NCBI RefSeq assembly: GCF_023065955.2
Contig: NW_026622786.1
Coordinates: forward strand, 45,184,938-45,248,937
Origin: Ursus arctos
Lineage: Eukaryota; Chordata; Mammalia; Carnivora; Ursidae
Direction: 5' to 3'
DNA: 64,000 nucleotides
Below are positions 48,576 through 60,800 of the stretch, one piece after another. Both the position numbers and the translations under genes were made by a program. The first letter of the stretch is position 1, and every line of letters begins with the position of its first letter. The notes under the pieces are model-generated. The model saw nothing but the letters and a program-made list of their open reading frames with translations. It was not told the origin of the DNA and ran no database searches.

Positions 48576-50555
48576 AAGGTGGCATCTCCACAGTTACAGA
48601 TAAAATTAAAAGTATATAAATGACTAATATATGAAACCCTGAAATTTTAAAACCTAGAATCACTTCTCAACTGGTTTACTGTGACATATTGATATTCCCA
48701 GAAGGAGTTACAGGTGAGCAATCACAGCAAGCCCGGGGTAGCAAAAATCCCCTGCACCTTTTGATAGGTCACTTAACAGCCACAAGTTGCTTTATTTTCA
48801 CTAATAAATAATACTTTTCCTTTGTGTGCCATGGAATGAAAAAAGTTGGATGGCACTTATTTACCAGAACAGAATGATACCTAAGCAAATACAAACTATC
48901 AAAATCAACCCAAGAAGAATATAATATCTCTGCAGACCAATAAACAAACAATAGAATAAAGAAGTACCATTTTTAAAAAACAGTATGCCTATATGGTTTT
49001 ATCACTGAATTCTGTTTAATCCTTAACAAACAATATTATAGTATTTAACTGTTCTTTCTCAAAGGCAAAGATTTCAAAATACCAGTTCATTTTATAAAGT
49101 TTGTATAGTTTTCTTTCTAACATATGATAGAATAATGAAAATGAATATTATCACTCAATATCAGGAATATGTATAGATACAAAAATTAAGCATTAATGAA
49201 TCATAATGTCCAAAAATATATAAGAAGTTTAAAAAATCATTACCAAATAGGGTTTATTTCAGCAATGAGGGGATCATAAGTAGGCAATTTATCAACACAA
49301 TTAAAGGGAAAAAATGGAATCATATCAATAAGTGCCTAAAAGTAATTTAATGAATTTCAGCAACCATTTAATTATTTATTTATTAGTATATATAGATAAC
49401 TGGATATAAAATACTCCTATGTAGAAGCAAATATTAGTTATTAATAATCACCATGTTTTATAAAGTGTAGGAATTTACTATAATACAAATGACCTCCTTT
49501 TCAAGTTCATATTTTTAACTTAAAGTGATTTTAATTAGAAGCCTGGTTTTGTAGAGACACTGGAAAATATGCTTTTAAAGTTCCTAAGGAAAAAAATTAC
49601 TGTCAAGCTATTATAATCAATATTTGTTCATATTGGCATATGGATAAATTAGATGAACAGAATTAAGTTTCCTTAAATGATGTGTATACAGAAGATCTAT
49701 GATAAAAGTAATATTTTAATTTGATGGGAAAAGGATGTTTTCTTTTCTAATTGGTGATAGCAAAATTGGTTATCTTTCTGAACAAAACCATAATTATTTC
49801 TTTATTGCATACCATATTAAAAATACATGTTTTAACTGATTATAATAAAATTTTTTTAACAATTTGATATGCCCTTCTTTGTTTTACTATGGAAGAGAAC
49901 TGACAGGTGGAACTACATTATAATTAGTCATTTTCTTTTGCTAACAAATAGAGCTAAGGACCAAGTACATAACAGAACAACTATACTCTGTTAAATTAGT
50001 AACTGTTTGAATTATGAGATTTTCTCTTCATGCTTGTGTATTTTATAACTATTTAATGGTACATTACATATTACTAAGAACTTTAATATTATATAGTTGC
50101 TTAAAATTTTTCATTAATATGTAAATTTACCTTTCAAGATAATATTTTGTAGATATTTTGAAAGCATTCTAAAAGTATGTATGTTCTTTCTCATTGAAAA
50201 ATTACTGTGATCAACAATTCCTTTGAATTTTGATGCTTACTTCCCAATATTTTTCTATTGAACCCAGGTAATTAATAGCAAACTTCAATAAATAAAACTT
50301 TTAAATAATCATTCTATAATTTTATTAATAGTGCTTGTATGTTGTATTTCAAATTAATAATTAATTAAACAATTCATGTTGTTATTTAATTCCACAGAGA
50401 AATCTCAATTTTTTTCTAAAATGGCTGAAGTTACACCTGGCCCTTTGTTTAGTGGGGAGGAACATTTGATCTTGTGAATATATTTCTTCATCTTAGAAAC
50501 TATTTATGGACCCTTATATTAATATGTTTTCTTTCTAGTCTTCAAATTTCAAGCC
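48576..50555 (+). other. LRRIQ3 intron, unique AT-rich
   Basis: About 2 kb of strongly AT-rich sequence. A few stretches (49180-49350) could be very old L1. No exon or RNA gene seen. Confidence 0.35.
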
Positions 50556-50559
50556 ATTA

Positions 50560-52020
50560 TAGTATTCTTTAGTATATGATCCCACTTTTCCAGTTATAAA
50601 AGGGCAGAATGATTCATATAAGTGAAATCTTGCAGTACTTGTCTTTGACTGATGTATTCACTTAATATAATGTCAAGACTCATCCATGTTGTTGCATGTT
50701 GCAGAATTTGCTTTTTTTAAAAGACTGATTGATACTCTTTTGTAGATATACACCACATTTTATTTACCCAGTCATCTGTCAGTGGTCATTTGTTTCCCAT
50801 ACTTTGGCTAATTTGAGTACTGTCACTGAATATGGGAGTGGTACTATCTCATGTTCCTTTTGAGGTCCTGATTTCAGTTCTTTTTGATAAATACCCAGAA
50901 GTGAGATTGCTGGATCATATGGTAGATCTATTTTTCATTTTTTGAGAAGCTTCCACTGTTTTCTATAGTGGCTATACTATTTTGTATTCCCATCAGTGGT
51001 GTGCAGGATTTCAGTTACTCCACATCCTTACCAACATTGTCTTTTTTTTTTTTCAATAATAGCCATCTCATTGTGGTTTTGATTTGCATTTCCCTGATCC
51101 TTAGAGATGTTGAGAAATTTTTCATATATCTATTGGCCATTTGTATGTGTTCTTTGGAAAATCTCTGTTCAAGTCCTTAGTTTAGTATATGGTAATTCGG
51201 TTTTGTTGTTGTTGTTGTTCTGCTTTTTTATTTACTATTGAGTTATTGGAGTCCTCATATATTTTAGAAATTAACTCCTTATCAGATAGATGTTTCACAA
51301 ACATTTTCCCCCATTCAGGAGGTTGCCTTTTCACTCATTTGGTTGTTTCCTTTGTTGTGCAGAAGCTTTTTAATTTAAGGTAGTCCCACTTGTCTGTTTT
51401 TCTTTTGTTGCCTATGCTTTTGGTCTCATAGACATAAAATCATTGCCAAGACTAATGTTATGAAATTTTTCCTACATTTTCTTCTAGGAATTTTACAATC
51501 AGGTCTCACATTGAAATCTTTAAAATGTTTTGAGTTGATTTTTTGTGTATTGTTTGGCATAACGTTCCAATTTCATTCTTTGACGTGAGGCTATTCAGTT
51601 TTCTCAGTACCATTTTTTGAAGAAACTGTTCTTTCCCCATTGTGTATTCTTCAAATCCTTGTGAAAGATCAAATGACTGTATATGTGTGGATTTACTTCT
51701 AGTCTCTCTATACTGTTCCAGTGTTGTTTCTGTCAGATTCAAGTACTATACTGTTTTGATTGCTATAGCTTTATAGTGTATTTTAAAATCAAAGTGTGAG
51801 GCCTCGTTTTATTACTCTTTTTCAAGATTGATGTGGCTATTTGTGGGCTTTTATGGTTCCAATATAATTTTTTTTGTATTTTTGTAAAAAATTCATTGGT
51901 ATATTGATAAGGACTATATCTCTAGATCGCTTTGGACATTTTAATATTAATCTTCCAGCCCATAAACACATATTGGTTTTCCATTTGTTTGTGTCTTCTT
52001 TAGGTTCTTCCATCAGTGTT
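50560..52020 (-). mobile_element. Old L1 LINE, 3' part (antisense)
   Basis: Antisense L1 from the 3' end (CATTAACTTAG-type text near 50640) through the ORF2 C-terminal half to about 52020. There it is cut by a younger L1 tail. It resumes at 52540. Confidence 0.8.
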
Positions 52021-52538
52021 TCTTTTTTTTTTAAAAACTAATGTTTTTATTCTTTTAAATTTTCTTTAAATTCTAGTCAGTTAACATACACTTTAATACT
52101 AGTTTCAGGTGTATAACATAGTGATTCAACACTTCCATACAATGGCCAGTGCTCATCACAAGTGTGCTCCCCAACACCTATTTAACCTATCCCCCCCCCA
52201 CCCCCCACCTACCTCCCCTCTGGTAACCATCAAGTCGTTCTCGATGCTCAAGAGTCTGTTGTGGTTTTTTTTGCCTCTTTTATTCTCCCTTTGCTTGTTT
52301 TTTTTTTTTTTTTAAGATTTTATTTTATTTATTTGACAGAGACAGCCAGCGAGAGAGGGAACACAAGCAGGGGGAGTGGGAGAGGAAGAAGCAGGCTCCT
52401 AGCCGAGGAGCCTGATGTGGGGCTTGATCCCAGAAGGCTGGGATCACGCCCTGAGCCGAAGGCAGACGCTTAACGACTGTGCCACCCAGGCGCCCCTGCT
52501 TGTTTTGTTTCTTATATTCCACATATGAGTGAAATCAT
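52021..52538 (-). mobile_element. Younger L1 3' tail inserted in older L1
   Basis: A carnivoran L1 3' UTR in antisense, with the C-rich tract at 52191-52206 (G-rich on the L1 sense strand) and CTGGTAACCATCAAG. It is itself split by the CAN-SINE at 52302-52496. Its end lies near GAGTGAAATCAT. No clear duplication was found. Confidence 0.8.
52302..52496 (-). mobile_element. CAN-SINE, young type
   Basis: Reverse CAN-SINE with ACAGCCAGCGAGAGAG and the intact head CCACCCAGGCGCCCC. 10-bp duplication TGCTTGTTTT at 52292-52301 and 52497-52506. It is the third layer of nesting here. Confidence 0.95.
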
Positions 52539-52539
52539 T

Positions 52540-53945
52540 GTCATTAGTGTGTAGAAACATTGATTTTTTTTATGTTGATTTTGTATCCTGCAACTTTACT
52601 GAATGTGTTTATTCTGACTTTTTTTTAAAGAGTCTTTAGGATGTTTTATATCTAAGATCATATCATCTGAGAAAAGGGGCAGTTTTACTTCTTTGATTCT
52701 AATTAGGATCTTGGCTCCAGATGTCCATTTTCTTTCCTAGATTTAGGAAGTTTTCAGCCATTATTTCTTTGAGCACACTTTCTGGTCTGTTATCTCTCTC
52801 TTCTTCGTCTGGGACCTCTGCAATGCATCTGTTAGTCTGTTTATTAGTACTCCGTTGTCCCTGAAGCTTTCTTCACTCTTTTTCATTCTTTTTGTTTTTG
52901 TTCCTCTTTCTAAATTACTTTCAATGAGTTTTCTGATCTTGTCTTCTGCTGGATGTAGTCTATTTTTGAACCACTCTAGTAAATTTTTTTCAGTTCAGTG
53001 TTTGTGTTCTTGAGCTCCATGATTTATGTTTGGTGCTTTTTTTCCTTTTTTTTCCTATCTCTATGTTAAAATTCTCATTCTGCTCCTGCATTGTTCTTTT
53101 GTCCTCAGTGAACATCTTTATGACATTTATCTTGAATTCTGCATCAGGTAGTTTATATAACTCTTTTCATTATGGTCAGTTTCTGGAGATTTATCTTTTT
53201 CCTTTGTTTGAAGCATCTTTACCTGATTCTTCATTTTCCTTGACTGTGTGTTGCTTTCTGCACTTTTGACGAAGCAGGCACATCTCCCTGTTATTATGGA
53301 GTAGCCTCATACGGAAGAGTACCTCCATCAATCAGCCTGGCAGAGTTTCTGGTGGCCTCTCAAAGCTTCATAATAATTCAGCCTGCTTTCTGTGTTCTCT
53401 GTATTCCCCTAGGTGTCTAGGGTATGCTCGGTCCCATTAGTGTACTGAAACAAGTGCAACTGAAGCCAGTTCCTCAGACAACTTCAGAAAAGTTCTGTCA
53501 TTAGATGTCCAACACTTTCCCTCTCCAGAGAAGCTGAGAGCTAAAGATTTTGTTTACTTGCTTTGTGTAGACATGCAACAGGGGACATATGCTGACTGCC
53601 AACCCAAATCTTTGTCTGTTCTCACAGTCCCCAGGCAGCAAGGTGATGCCAGATCTTGTCAGCACTTGAATATAGGCAAGTCAGAAACCAGTTCTTTGGG
53701 CAGCCCCAAGAAAAGTTGTGGCATTGTAGGCAACTGTGGTTTCCCTCTGCTTACTTTGTGCTGAGCTAGGGAGATGAAATTAAGGAACTTACCAGCCCAA
53801 GCCACTGCTTCCGTTCTCCTCCAGGTGGCTAGACTCCTAGACAGGCAAAACAGAAGTCAGTCCTTTGGAGAGTCCCATCTGAAAACTTGAGAACACTGGG
53901 CAATGTGAACTTCGCCTGGGAGAAGCTGGGAGCTATAGCTTCTCT
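52540..53945 (-). mobile_element. Old L1 LINE, ORF1 and 5' UTR part (antisense)
   Basis: A short RT-region remnant (to about 52700), then an abrupt change to ORF1 sequence (52720-53200) and a more GC-rich 5'-UTR-like stretch to about 53945. The missing ORF2 5' half indicates an internal deletion. Confidence 0.7.
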
Positions 53946-54589
53946 TGCTAGTCATATTATGTTATGCCATGAGTGGTTTTAAAAAAGAATATATATTAAA
54001 AATTAAAATTATATGTAAAATGGGTATGCATATTTAATAATTTAAAATATCAATAACAAAAAAATAAAATATCAAGAACATAAGATGATTTGAAATAAAC
54101 CTAAATATTAACAGTGTTCACAGATACATCTTATGTCTTTTTGTTCTTCTCCCCCTGCATTACTACTTTTTTGCATTAAGTGAATATTTTATAGGGTAAC
54201 ATTTAATTCCTTTAATGATGTTTTAATTGTATGTATTTAGTTACTGTTTTTCTTCCCCATTCCTTTAATGATGTTTTAATTGTAGATATTTAGTTATTGT
54301 TTTTCTGCCCTCCTGGGCTTAAAATATATACCTTTATTTAATTACTTCAGATATATACAGACTTGTCTAGTGAGATATAAAATGTTATTTATATATATTT
54401 CTTTTTCTTTTTCATGCTATTTTATATCTATGTATGTTACAAACCCAACAGTACATTATTATAACTATCAATTTATAAAATGTGTTGTACTTTAAAGGAG
54501 CTAAGTGAAGAAAGAACAGCAAGTATATATTCATTGAATTTGTTATAATAACAGTGCTATTTATCACATTTCTAGTTCCCTTCATTTTT
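53946..54589 (+). other. LRRIQ3 intron, AT-rich
   Basis: No feature other than the 53-bp duplication. Confidence 0.4.
54206..54311. repeat. 53-bp tandem duplication
   Basis: ATTCCTTTAATGATGTTTTA begins both units, at 54206 and 54259, offset 53 bp. A few differences are visible, so it is older than the 99-bp duplication at 31887. Confidence 0.85.
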
Positions 54590-56460
54590 TTCTATAGATT
54601 CCAGTTAGTCTCTGTTTGAGAAGAATTGTTGTTGATTCTTTCTTTAAATGTTTGATAAAATTCACCAAGGAAGACATCTGGTTGTGGTCTTTTCTTCTTT
54701 GGGAGATTTTTGATTACTGATTATATCTTGTTATTAGTGATTCATCTATTCAGACTTTCTATATCTTCCTGATTGAGTCTTGGTAGTTTGTAGATATCTA
54801 AGAATTTCTCCATTTCTTCCAGGTTATCCACCTAGTTGGCAAATAGTTATTCATGTAGTCTCTTATAACCCTTTTAGTATTTCTGTGGTATCAGTTTTAA
54901 TGTCCTTTTTTACATTTATACTTTTGTTGATTTGGGTCCTCTCTCTTTTTTCCTTGTTTTTTTCTAGCTAGAGATTTGTCAATTTTATTTACCTTTTCAA
55001 GTAACCAACTCTGAGTTTGGTTATCTTTTCTATTGTTTTCCTGTTCTCTATTTCTTTTATTTCTGTTCTAATCTTTATTATTTTTACCCTTCTGTTAACT
55101 ATGTGTTCAGTTTGCTGTTCTTTTGTAGTTCCTTAAGATGTAGAGTTAGGTAATTTATTAGAGACTTTCTTGCTTCTTAATATAGGCATTCATTACTGTT
55201 AGCTACCCTCTTAGTATTGCTTTTGCTGCATCCCATAAGTTTTGGTATGTTGTGTTTCCATTTTGATTTATCATAAGATACTTTAAAATTTTCCCTTTAA
55301 CTTTTTCTTCAAACCATTGGTTGTTTGGGAGAGTGCTATTTAATTTCCATATACTTACAAATTTTCTACTTGTCCTTTTGTTACTGATTTCTGGTTATAC
55401 CATTGTGGTGAAAGTAGCTCCTTGGTATGATTTCAGTCTTCTTGAAGTTACTAAGACTTGTTCTGTGGTGTAACATATGATCTATCCTGAAAATGTTTTT
55501 TGTGCACGAGAGACGAATGTGTATTCAACTGTTGTCAAATAGAATATTCTGTATTTGTCTGTTAAGTCCATTTAGTCTCTAATGTTGTTCAAATCCAGTT
55601 TCCTTACTGATTCTCTATTTGAATTGATCTATCCATTGTTGAGAGTGGAGTATTAAAGTCACCAACTACTATCGTAATGCTGTTTTTCTCTTTTTTAAAC
55701 TCCATTTGTTTTTGCTTTATGTATTTAGGTGCTTCAGTTTGGGGCAATGTTTAAAATTGACATAACTTTTTTATGTATTGATTCCTTTATCATTATATAA
55801 TGACCTTATTTGTCTTTTTATACCATTTTTAGATTAAAGACTATTTTGTCTGATATAGGTATAGTTACCCTTTTTTGTTGTTACCATTTGCTTGAAATAT
55901 CTTTTCTCTCAGGATATGTATGTGTTTAAGGCTGAAGTGAGTCTCTTGTAGGCAGCATATTGTTAGATCTTGTTTTTAGCCATTCTATATCTTTTGATTG
56001 CAAGATTTAATCCAGTTATGTTAAAGTAATTATTGATAAGGACTTACTACTGCCGTTTTGTTGTTTTATAAATCCATTGTTCCTTGTTTCTTACTTTTCG
56101 TCTTTTTTGGGTTTTGGTGTCTTTTCATGTCAGTGTGATCTGATTTCTTTATCATGTTCTCTATTATGGTTACTACAGTTATTTCCCTTGTAGTTACCAT
56201 GAAGCGTACATAAGATATCTTAAAATTATAACATCTTGTTTTAAACTAATAACAACTTAACCTCAATAGAATTCCTGAGCTTTATACTTTTAATTTTCCT
56301 CTCCCTCACATTTATATTATTGATGTTACAATTTATGTGTATTTAAATTGTGCAGCTAATAATAATTTTGCAGTATGGTTACTTTTACTATGTTTGTCTT
56401 TTTAACTTTTAAACTGGAGTTGTAAATGAATTTGGCACCACCATTAGCATATTATTAACC
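54590..56460 (-). mobile_element. L1 LINE, ORF2 5' half (antisense)
   Basis: Antisense from mid-ORF2 (AATGTTTGATAAAATTCACC) through the endonuclease region to the ORF2 start (about 56000). It ends in inter-ORF sequence near 56440. Both the 3' half and ORF1 are absent. Confidence 0.8.
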
Positions 56461-59400
56461 AAGACCCATGTCAAGGAGATGGCCACTTGTTTTCTTCTAG
56501 GAATTTTATGGTTTCAGGTCTTATATTCAAGTCTTTACTCCATTTTGAGTTAATTTTTACATATGGTATGAAATAGTGGTCCAATTTCATTCTTTTCCAT
56601 GTCGCTGTTCAGTTTTCCTAGCATTTATTGGGGATACTGTTTCTTCCCCCATTGTATATTCTTGGCTACTTTGTCATAAAGTATCATATACGCTGAGATT
56701 ATTTTTGGGATCTCTATTCTGTTCCATCAACCTATGTGTCTATTTAATGTCAATATCATACTGTTTTGATCACTATAGCTCTATAATATAGTTTGAAATC
56801 AGGGATCATGATGCCTCCAGCTTTGTTCTCTCTCAAGATTGCTTTGGCTATTTGGGGTCTTTTGTAGTTTCACCCAAACTTTAGAATTGTTTCTTCTAGT
56901 TCTGACATTGATATTTTGATAGGGATTGCATTGAATATATAGATTGTTTTGGGTGGTATGGACATTTTAACAATATTAATCATTCTACTCCAAGAGCACA
57001 GAGTATCTTTCCATTTCTTTGAGTATTTTACATTTTCTTTCATTAATGTCTTATACTTTTAGTGTGCTGGTTTTCCCCTTCTTGATTAAGCTTATGCCTA
57101 TTTTATTTTTTCTGATGTGATTGTAAGTAGGATTGTTGTCTTGATTTTGCTTTCTGATAGTTTGTTATTATTGTATTGAAACAACAGATTTTTGTATGTG
57201 GGTCTTGTATCTTGTAACTTTACTGAATTCATTTATTAGTTGAGATAGTTTTTTGATGGAGTCTTTAGGGCTTTCTAATATAATGCCATATACAAACAGT
57301 GACAGTTTTACTTCCTCCTTTCCAGTTCGAATACCTTTTTGTGTCTTTTTCTTGCCTAACTGCTCTGGGTAAGCCTTCCAATACTATCTTGAATGAAAGT
57401 GGCAAGAGTGGGAGTCTTTGTCATGTTCCCGATCTTAGAGGAAAAGCTCTCAGCTTTTCAACATTGAATATGATGTTAGCTGTAGGCTTGTCATATCTGG
57501 CCCTTGTTGTAATGAGATATATTTCCTTTTTACACACTCTATTGAGAAATTTTATCATAAATGGATATTGAGTTTTGTGAAATGCTTTTTTGTCCTGTAT
57601 CTATTGAAATGATCATATGAATTTTAGCCTTTGTTTTGTTAATGTGGTATATCATGTTGATTGATTGCAAATGTTAAACTATCTTTACAACCCTGGAATA
57701 CATCCCACTTCATTGTGGTGTACAATACTCTTAACGTATTGTTGAATTCAGTTCGCTAATAATTTGTTGAGGATTTGGGATATTGGCCTATAATTTTTTT
57801 TTTCTTGTGATGTCCTTGTCTGGTGTTGATATCAGGATAATGCTGGCCTTATTTGTAAATAGAGTTTGGAAGTGTTTTTTCTTCTATTTTTTGGAAGAGT
57901 TCGAGATGGATTGGTATTAATTCTACTTTAAATGTTTGGCAGAAGTTGCCAGTGAAGCCATCTGGTCCTGACCTTTGTTTGTAGGGAGCTTTAAAATTAC
58001 TGATTCATTCTACCTACTAGTAATTGGGCTGTTCAGATTTTCTGTTTCTTCAGGATTCAGCCATGGACAGTTGTATGTTTCTTTGAATGTATCCATTTCT
58101 TTTTGGTTTACCTATTTGTTAGCCTTTAACTGTTTATAACAGTCTCACAATTTTTAGTATATCTGTAGTATCATTTGTAACATCTCCTCTTTCATTTCTC
58201 ATTTTATTTGATGAGACTTTTTTTCTTAATGAGTCTACCTAAAGTTTTGTCAGTTTTGTTCATCTCTCCAGAGAGATAGCTCTTGGTTTCATTGATCCTT
58301 TCTATTGTGCTTTTAGTCCGTATTTCATTTATTTCTACTTTGATCTTTGTTATTTCCTTCCTTCTATTTGGGATTCATTTGTACTTATTTTTCTAGTTCT
58401 TTGAGATGTATGGTTAGTTTATTTGAGATTTTTCTTGTTTTCTGAGGTAGGCATTTATTGTTATGAACTTCTTTCTTAGAACTGCTTTTGCTCTATCCCA
58501 TAAGTATTAGTATATCGTATTTCCGTTTTATTTTGTCTCCAGATATTTTTATCTTAATTTTTTATTTCTGCATTGACTCATTGTTCAACAGCATGTTGTT
58601 TAGTGTCCACATATTTGTGAATTTCCCAGTTTTCTTTTTATAGTTTATTTCTAGTTTTATGCCATTGTAGTTGGAAAAGATAATTGATATGATTTCAATC
58701 TTTCAAATTTGTTGTGACTCCTTTGGTGGCCTAATATCTGATCTATTCTGGAGAATATTCTATGTGCATTTAAGAAAAATGTGTATTGAATTTCTTTTGG
58801 ATGAAATGTTCTGTATACATCTGTTCATCTGGCCTAACATTTTATTTAAGATTGATGCTTTCTTATTGATTTTCTATCTGGATGATTTATCTGTTGATGT
58901 AACTGAGGTTTTAAAGTCCCCTACTATCGTTGTTTCACTATGTCTCCCTTTAGGTCTGTTAATATGTGTTTTATGTTTAGATTATCTTATGTTGGGTATA
59001 TAAATGTTTACACATGATATATCCTCTTGTTGGATTGACTTCTTTATCACTATGGAATGCCCTTCTTTATGTCTCACTACAGCGTTTGTTTTAAAGTCTC
59101 TTTTGAAAAACAACAACAACAAGCAAACAAAATCTCTTTTGTCTGATATAAATATAGTTTCCCCAGCTTTCTCCTGGTTTTCATTTGCATAGAATATCTT
59201 TTTCATGCCCTTACTTTCAATCTTGCATCATCTGAAATGGATCTCTTGTAGGCGGCATATAGATTAGCAGAATGGCCTTTTTTTTTTTTTTTAAAGACCA
59301 TTCTGTGTCTTTTGGAGAATTTAATGCATTTGCATTTAAATTGATTATTGATAGTTATGTACTTACTGACATTTTGTTAATTGTTTTAGTTTTTTTTATT

Positions 59401-60800
59401 TTGTTTTGTAGTTCTGTTTCTTCTTCTCTTGCTCTCTTTGTCGTGTGATGACTTTCTTTTGTGATATGCTTAGATTTCTTTCTCATTATCTTTTGTTTAT
59501 CTACTATAGGTATTTGCTTGGTGGTTACCATGAGGCTTAAATATAACAACTTATAATAACTTATTATAAGTTGATAACTTAAATTTCAAAGCATTTTAAA
59601 TCCCTACATTTTACCCTCCCCCCAACACTTTGTTTTTGTTGTCACATTTTGCATTTTTATCTTGTTCATTCCTTAACTAATTAATATAGTGACCATTATT
59701 TTTACTTCTTTTATCTTTTAACCTTCATACTAGCTGTATAAGTGATCAATCTCCTACCTTTATTATATATCTACCTTCGACACTGAGAACTGTCCTTTTA
59801 TGTTTTTGTTGTTTTATTGTTGTTAATTAATGTCCTTTCTTTTCAGCTTAAAGAAGTACCTTTAAAATTTTTTGTAAGGCAAGTTTAGTGGTGATAGACT
59901 CCTTTAGTCTTTGCTTCTCTAGGAAATTCTCTATTTCTCTTCTAATTCTGAATGATACGTGCTGCTGGGTAGAGTATTGTGGTTGAGAATTTTCTGCTTT
60001 TAGCACTTTGAATATATTATACCTCTCCTTCTGGCTTGTAAAGTTTCTGCTGAAAAATCTGCTGATAGTGTTATGAGGCCTCCTTTATACATGCCAGGTT
60101 GTTTCTCTTTTGCTGCTTTTAAAATTCTCTTCTTGTTTTTAACCTTGACAGTTTTATTATAATGTGTCTTGGTGTAGGTCTCTGATTTCATCTTAGTTGG
60201 AAATCTCTGTGGGTCCTGGATCTGGATATTTGTTTCTTTCTCCAGATTAGGCAAATTTCAACCATTATTTCTTCAAATATCATTTCACCCCTTACTTTCG
60301 CCCTTCTTGTGAGATTTCTATAATACAAATGTTTGTCTGCTTGACATTGTCCCATATATTCATTAATCTGTATTTACTTTTTTTCATTTTCTTTCTTTTT
60401 GCTTCTCTGATTGGATGAGATCCTCTGCCCTGTGTTTGAGTTCATCGATCCTTTCTTCTGCTTCTTTTAGTCTGTTATGGAATCCCTCTAGTGTACTTTT
60501 CAGTGTAGTTATTGATTTCTTCTGATTGGAATGTTCTTACATATTCTCTCTATTTGTTGAAGTTCTCACTGTGTTAATCATTTTACTCCTGAGTTTAATG
60601 AGCATCTTTGTGACAAATTTTCGAACTCCATTAGGTAAATTACTTATCTCCATTTTATTAAAGTTTCCTCCCCTGACCCCCACACTGGGGTTTTATCTTA
60701 TTCTTTTATTTGGAATGTATTCCTCTGTTTCTGCCTTTTGCTTGACTCTCTGTGTTGCTTTCTATATATTATATGAAATAGCTAACTCTCTTATTCTTGA
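56461..60800 (-). mobile_element. Long L1 LINE, ORF2 and ORF1 (antisense)
   Basis: Starts within the C-terminal half of ORF2 (the 3' UTR is missing) and runs through the RT region (57250-57480; the catalytic word is destroyed, with FVYG in place of FADD) and the endonuclease region (58900-59230). It continues through the inter-ORF region and ORF1 (about 59990-60760). Frames are broken. The 5' UTR follows without a break at 60800. Confidence 0.85.
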
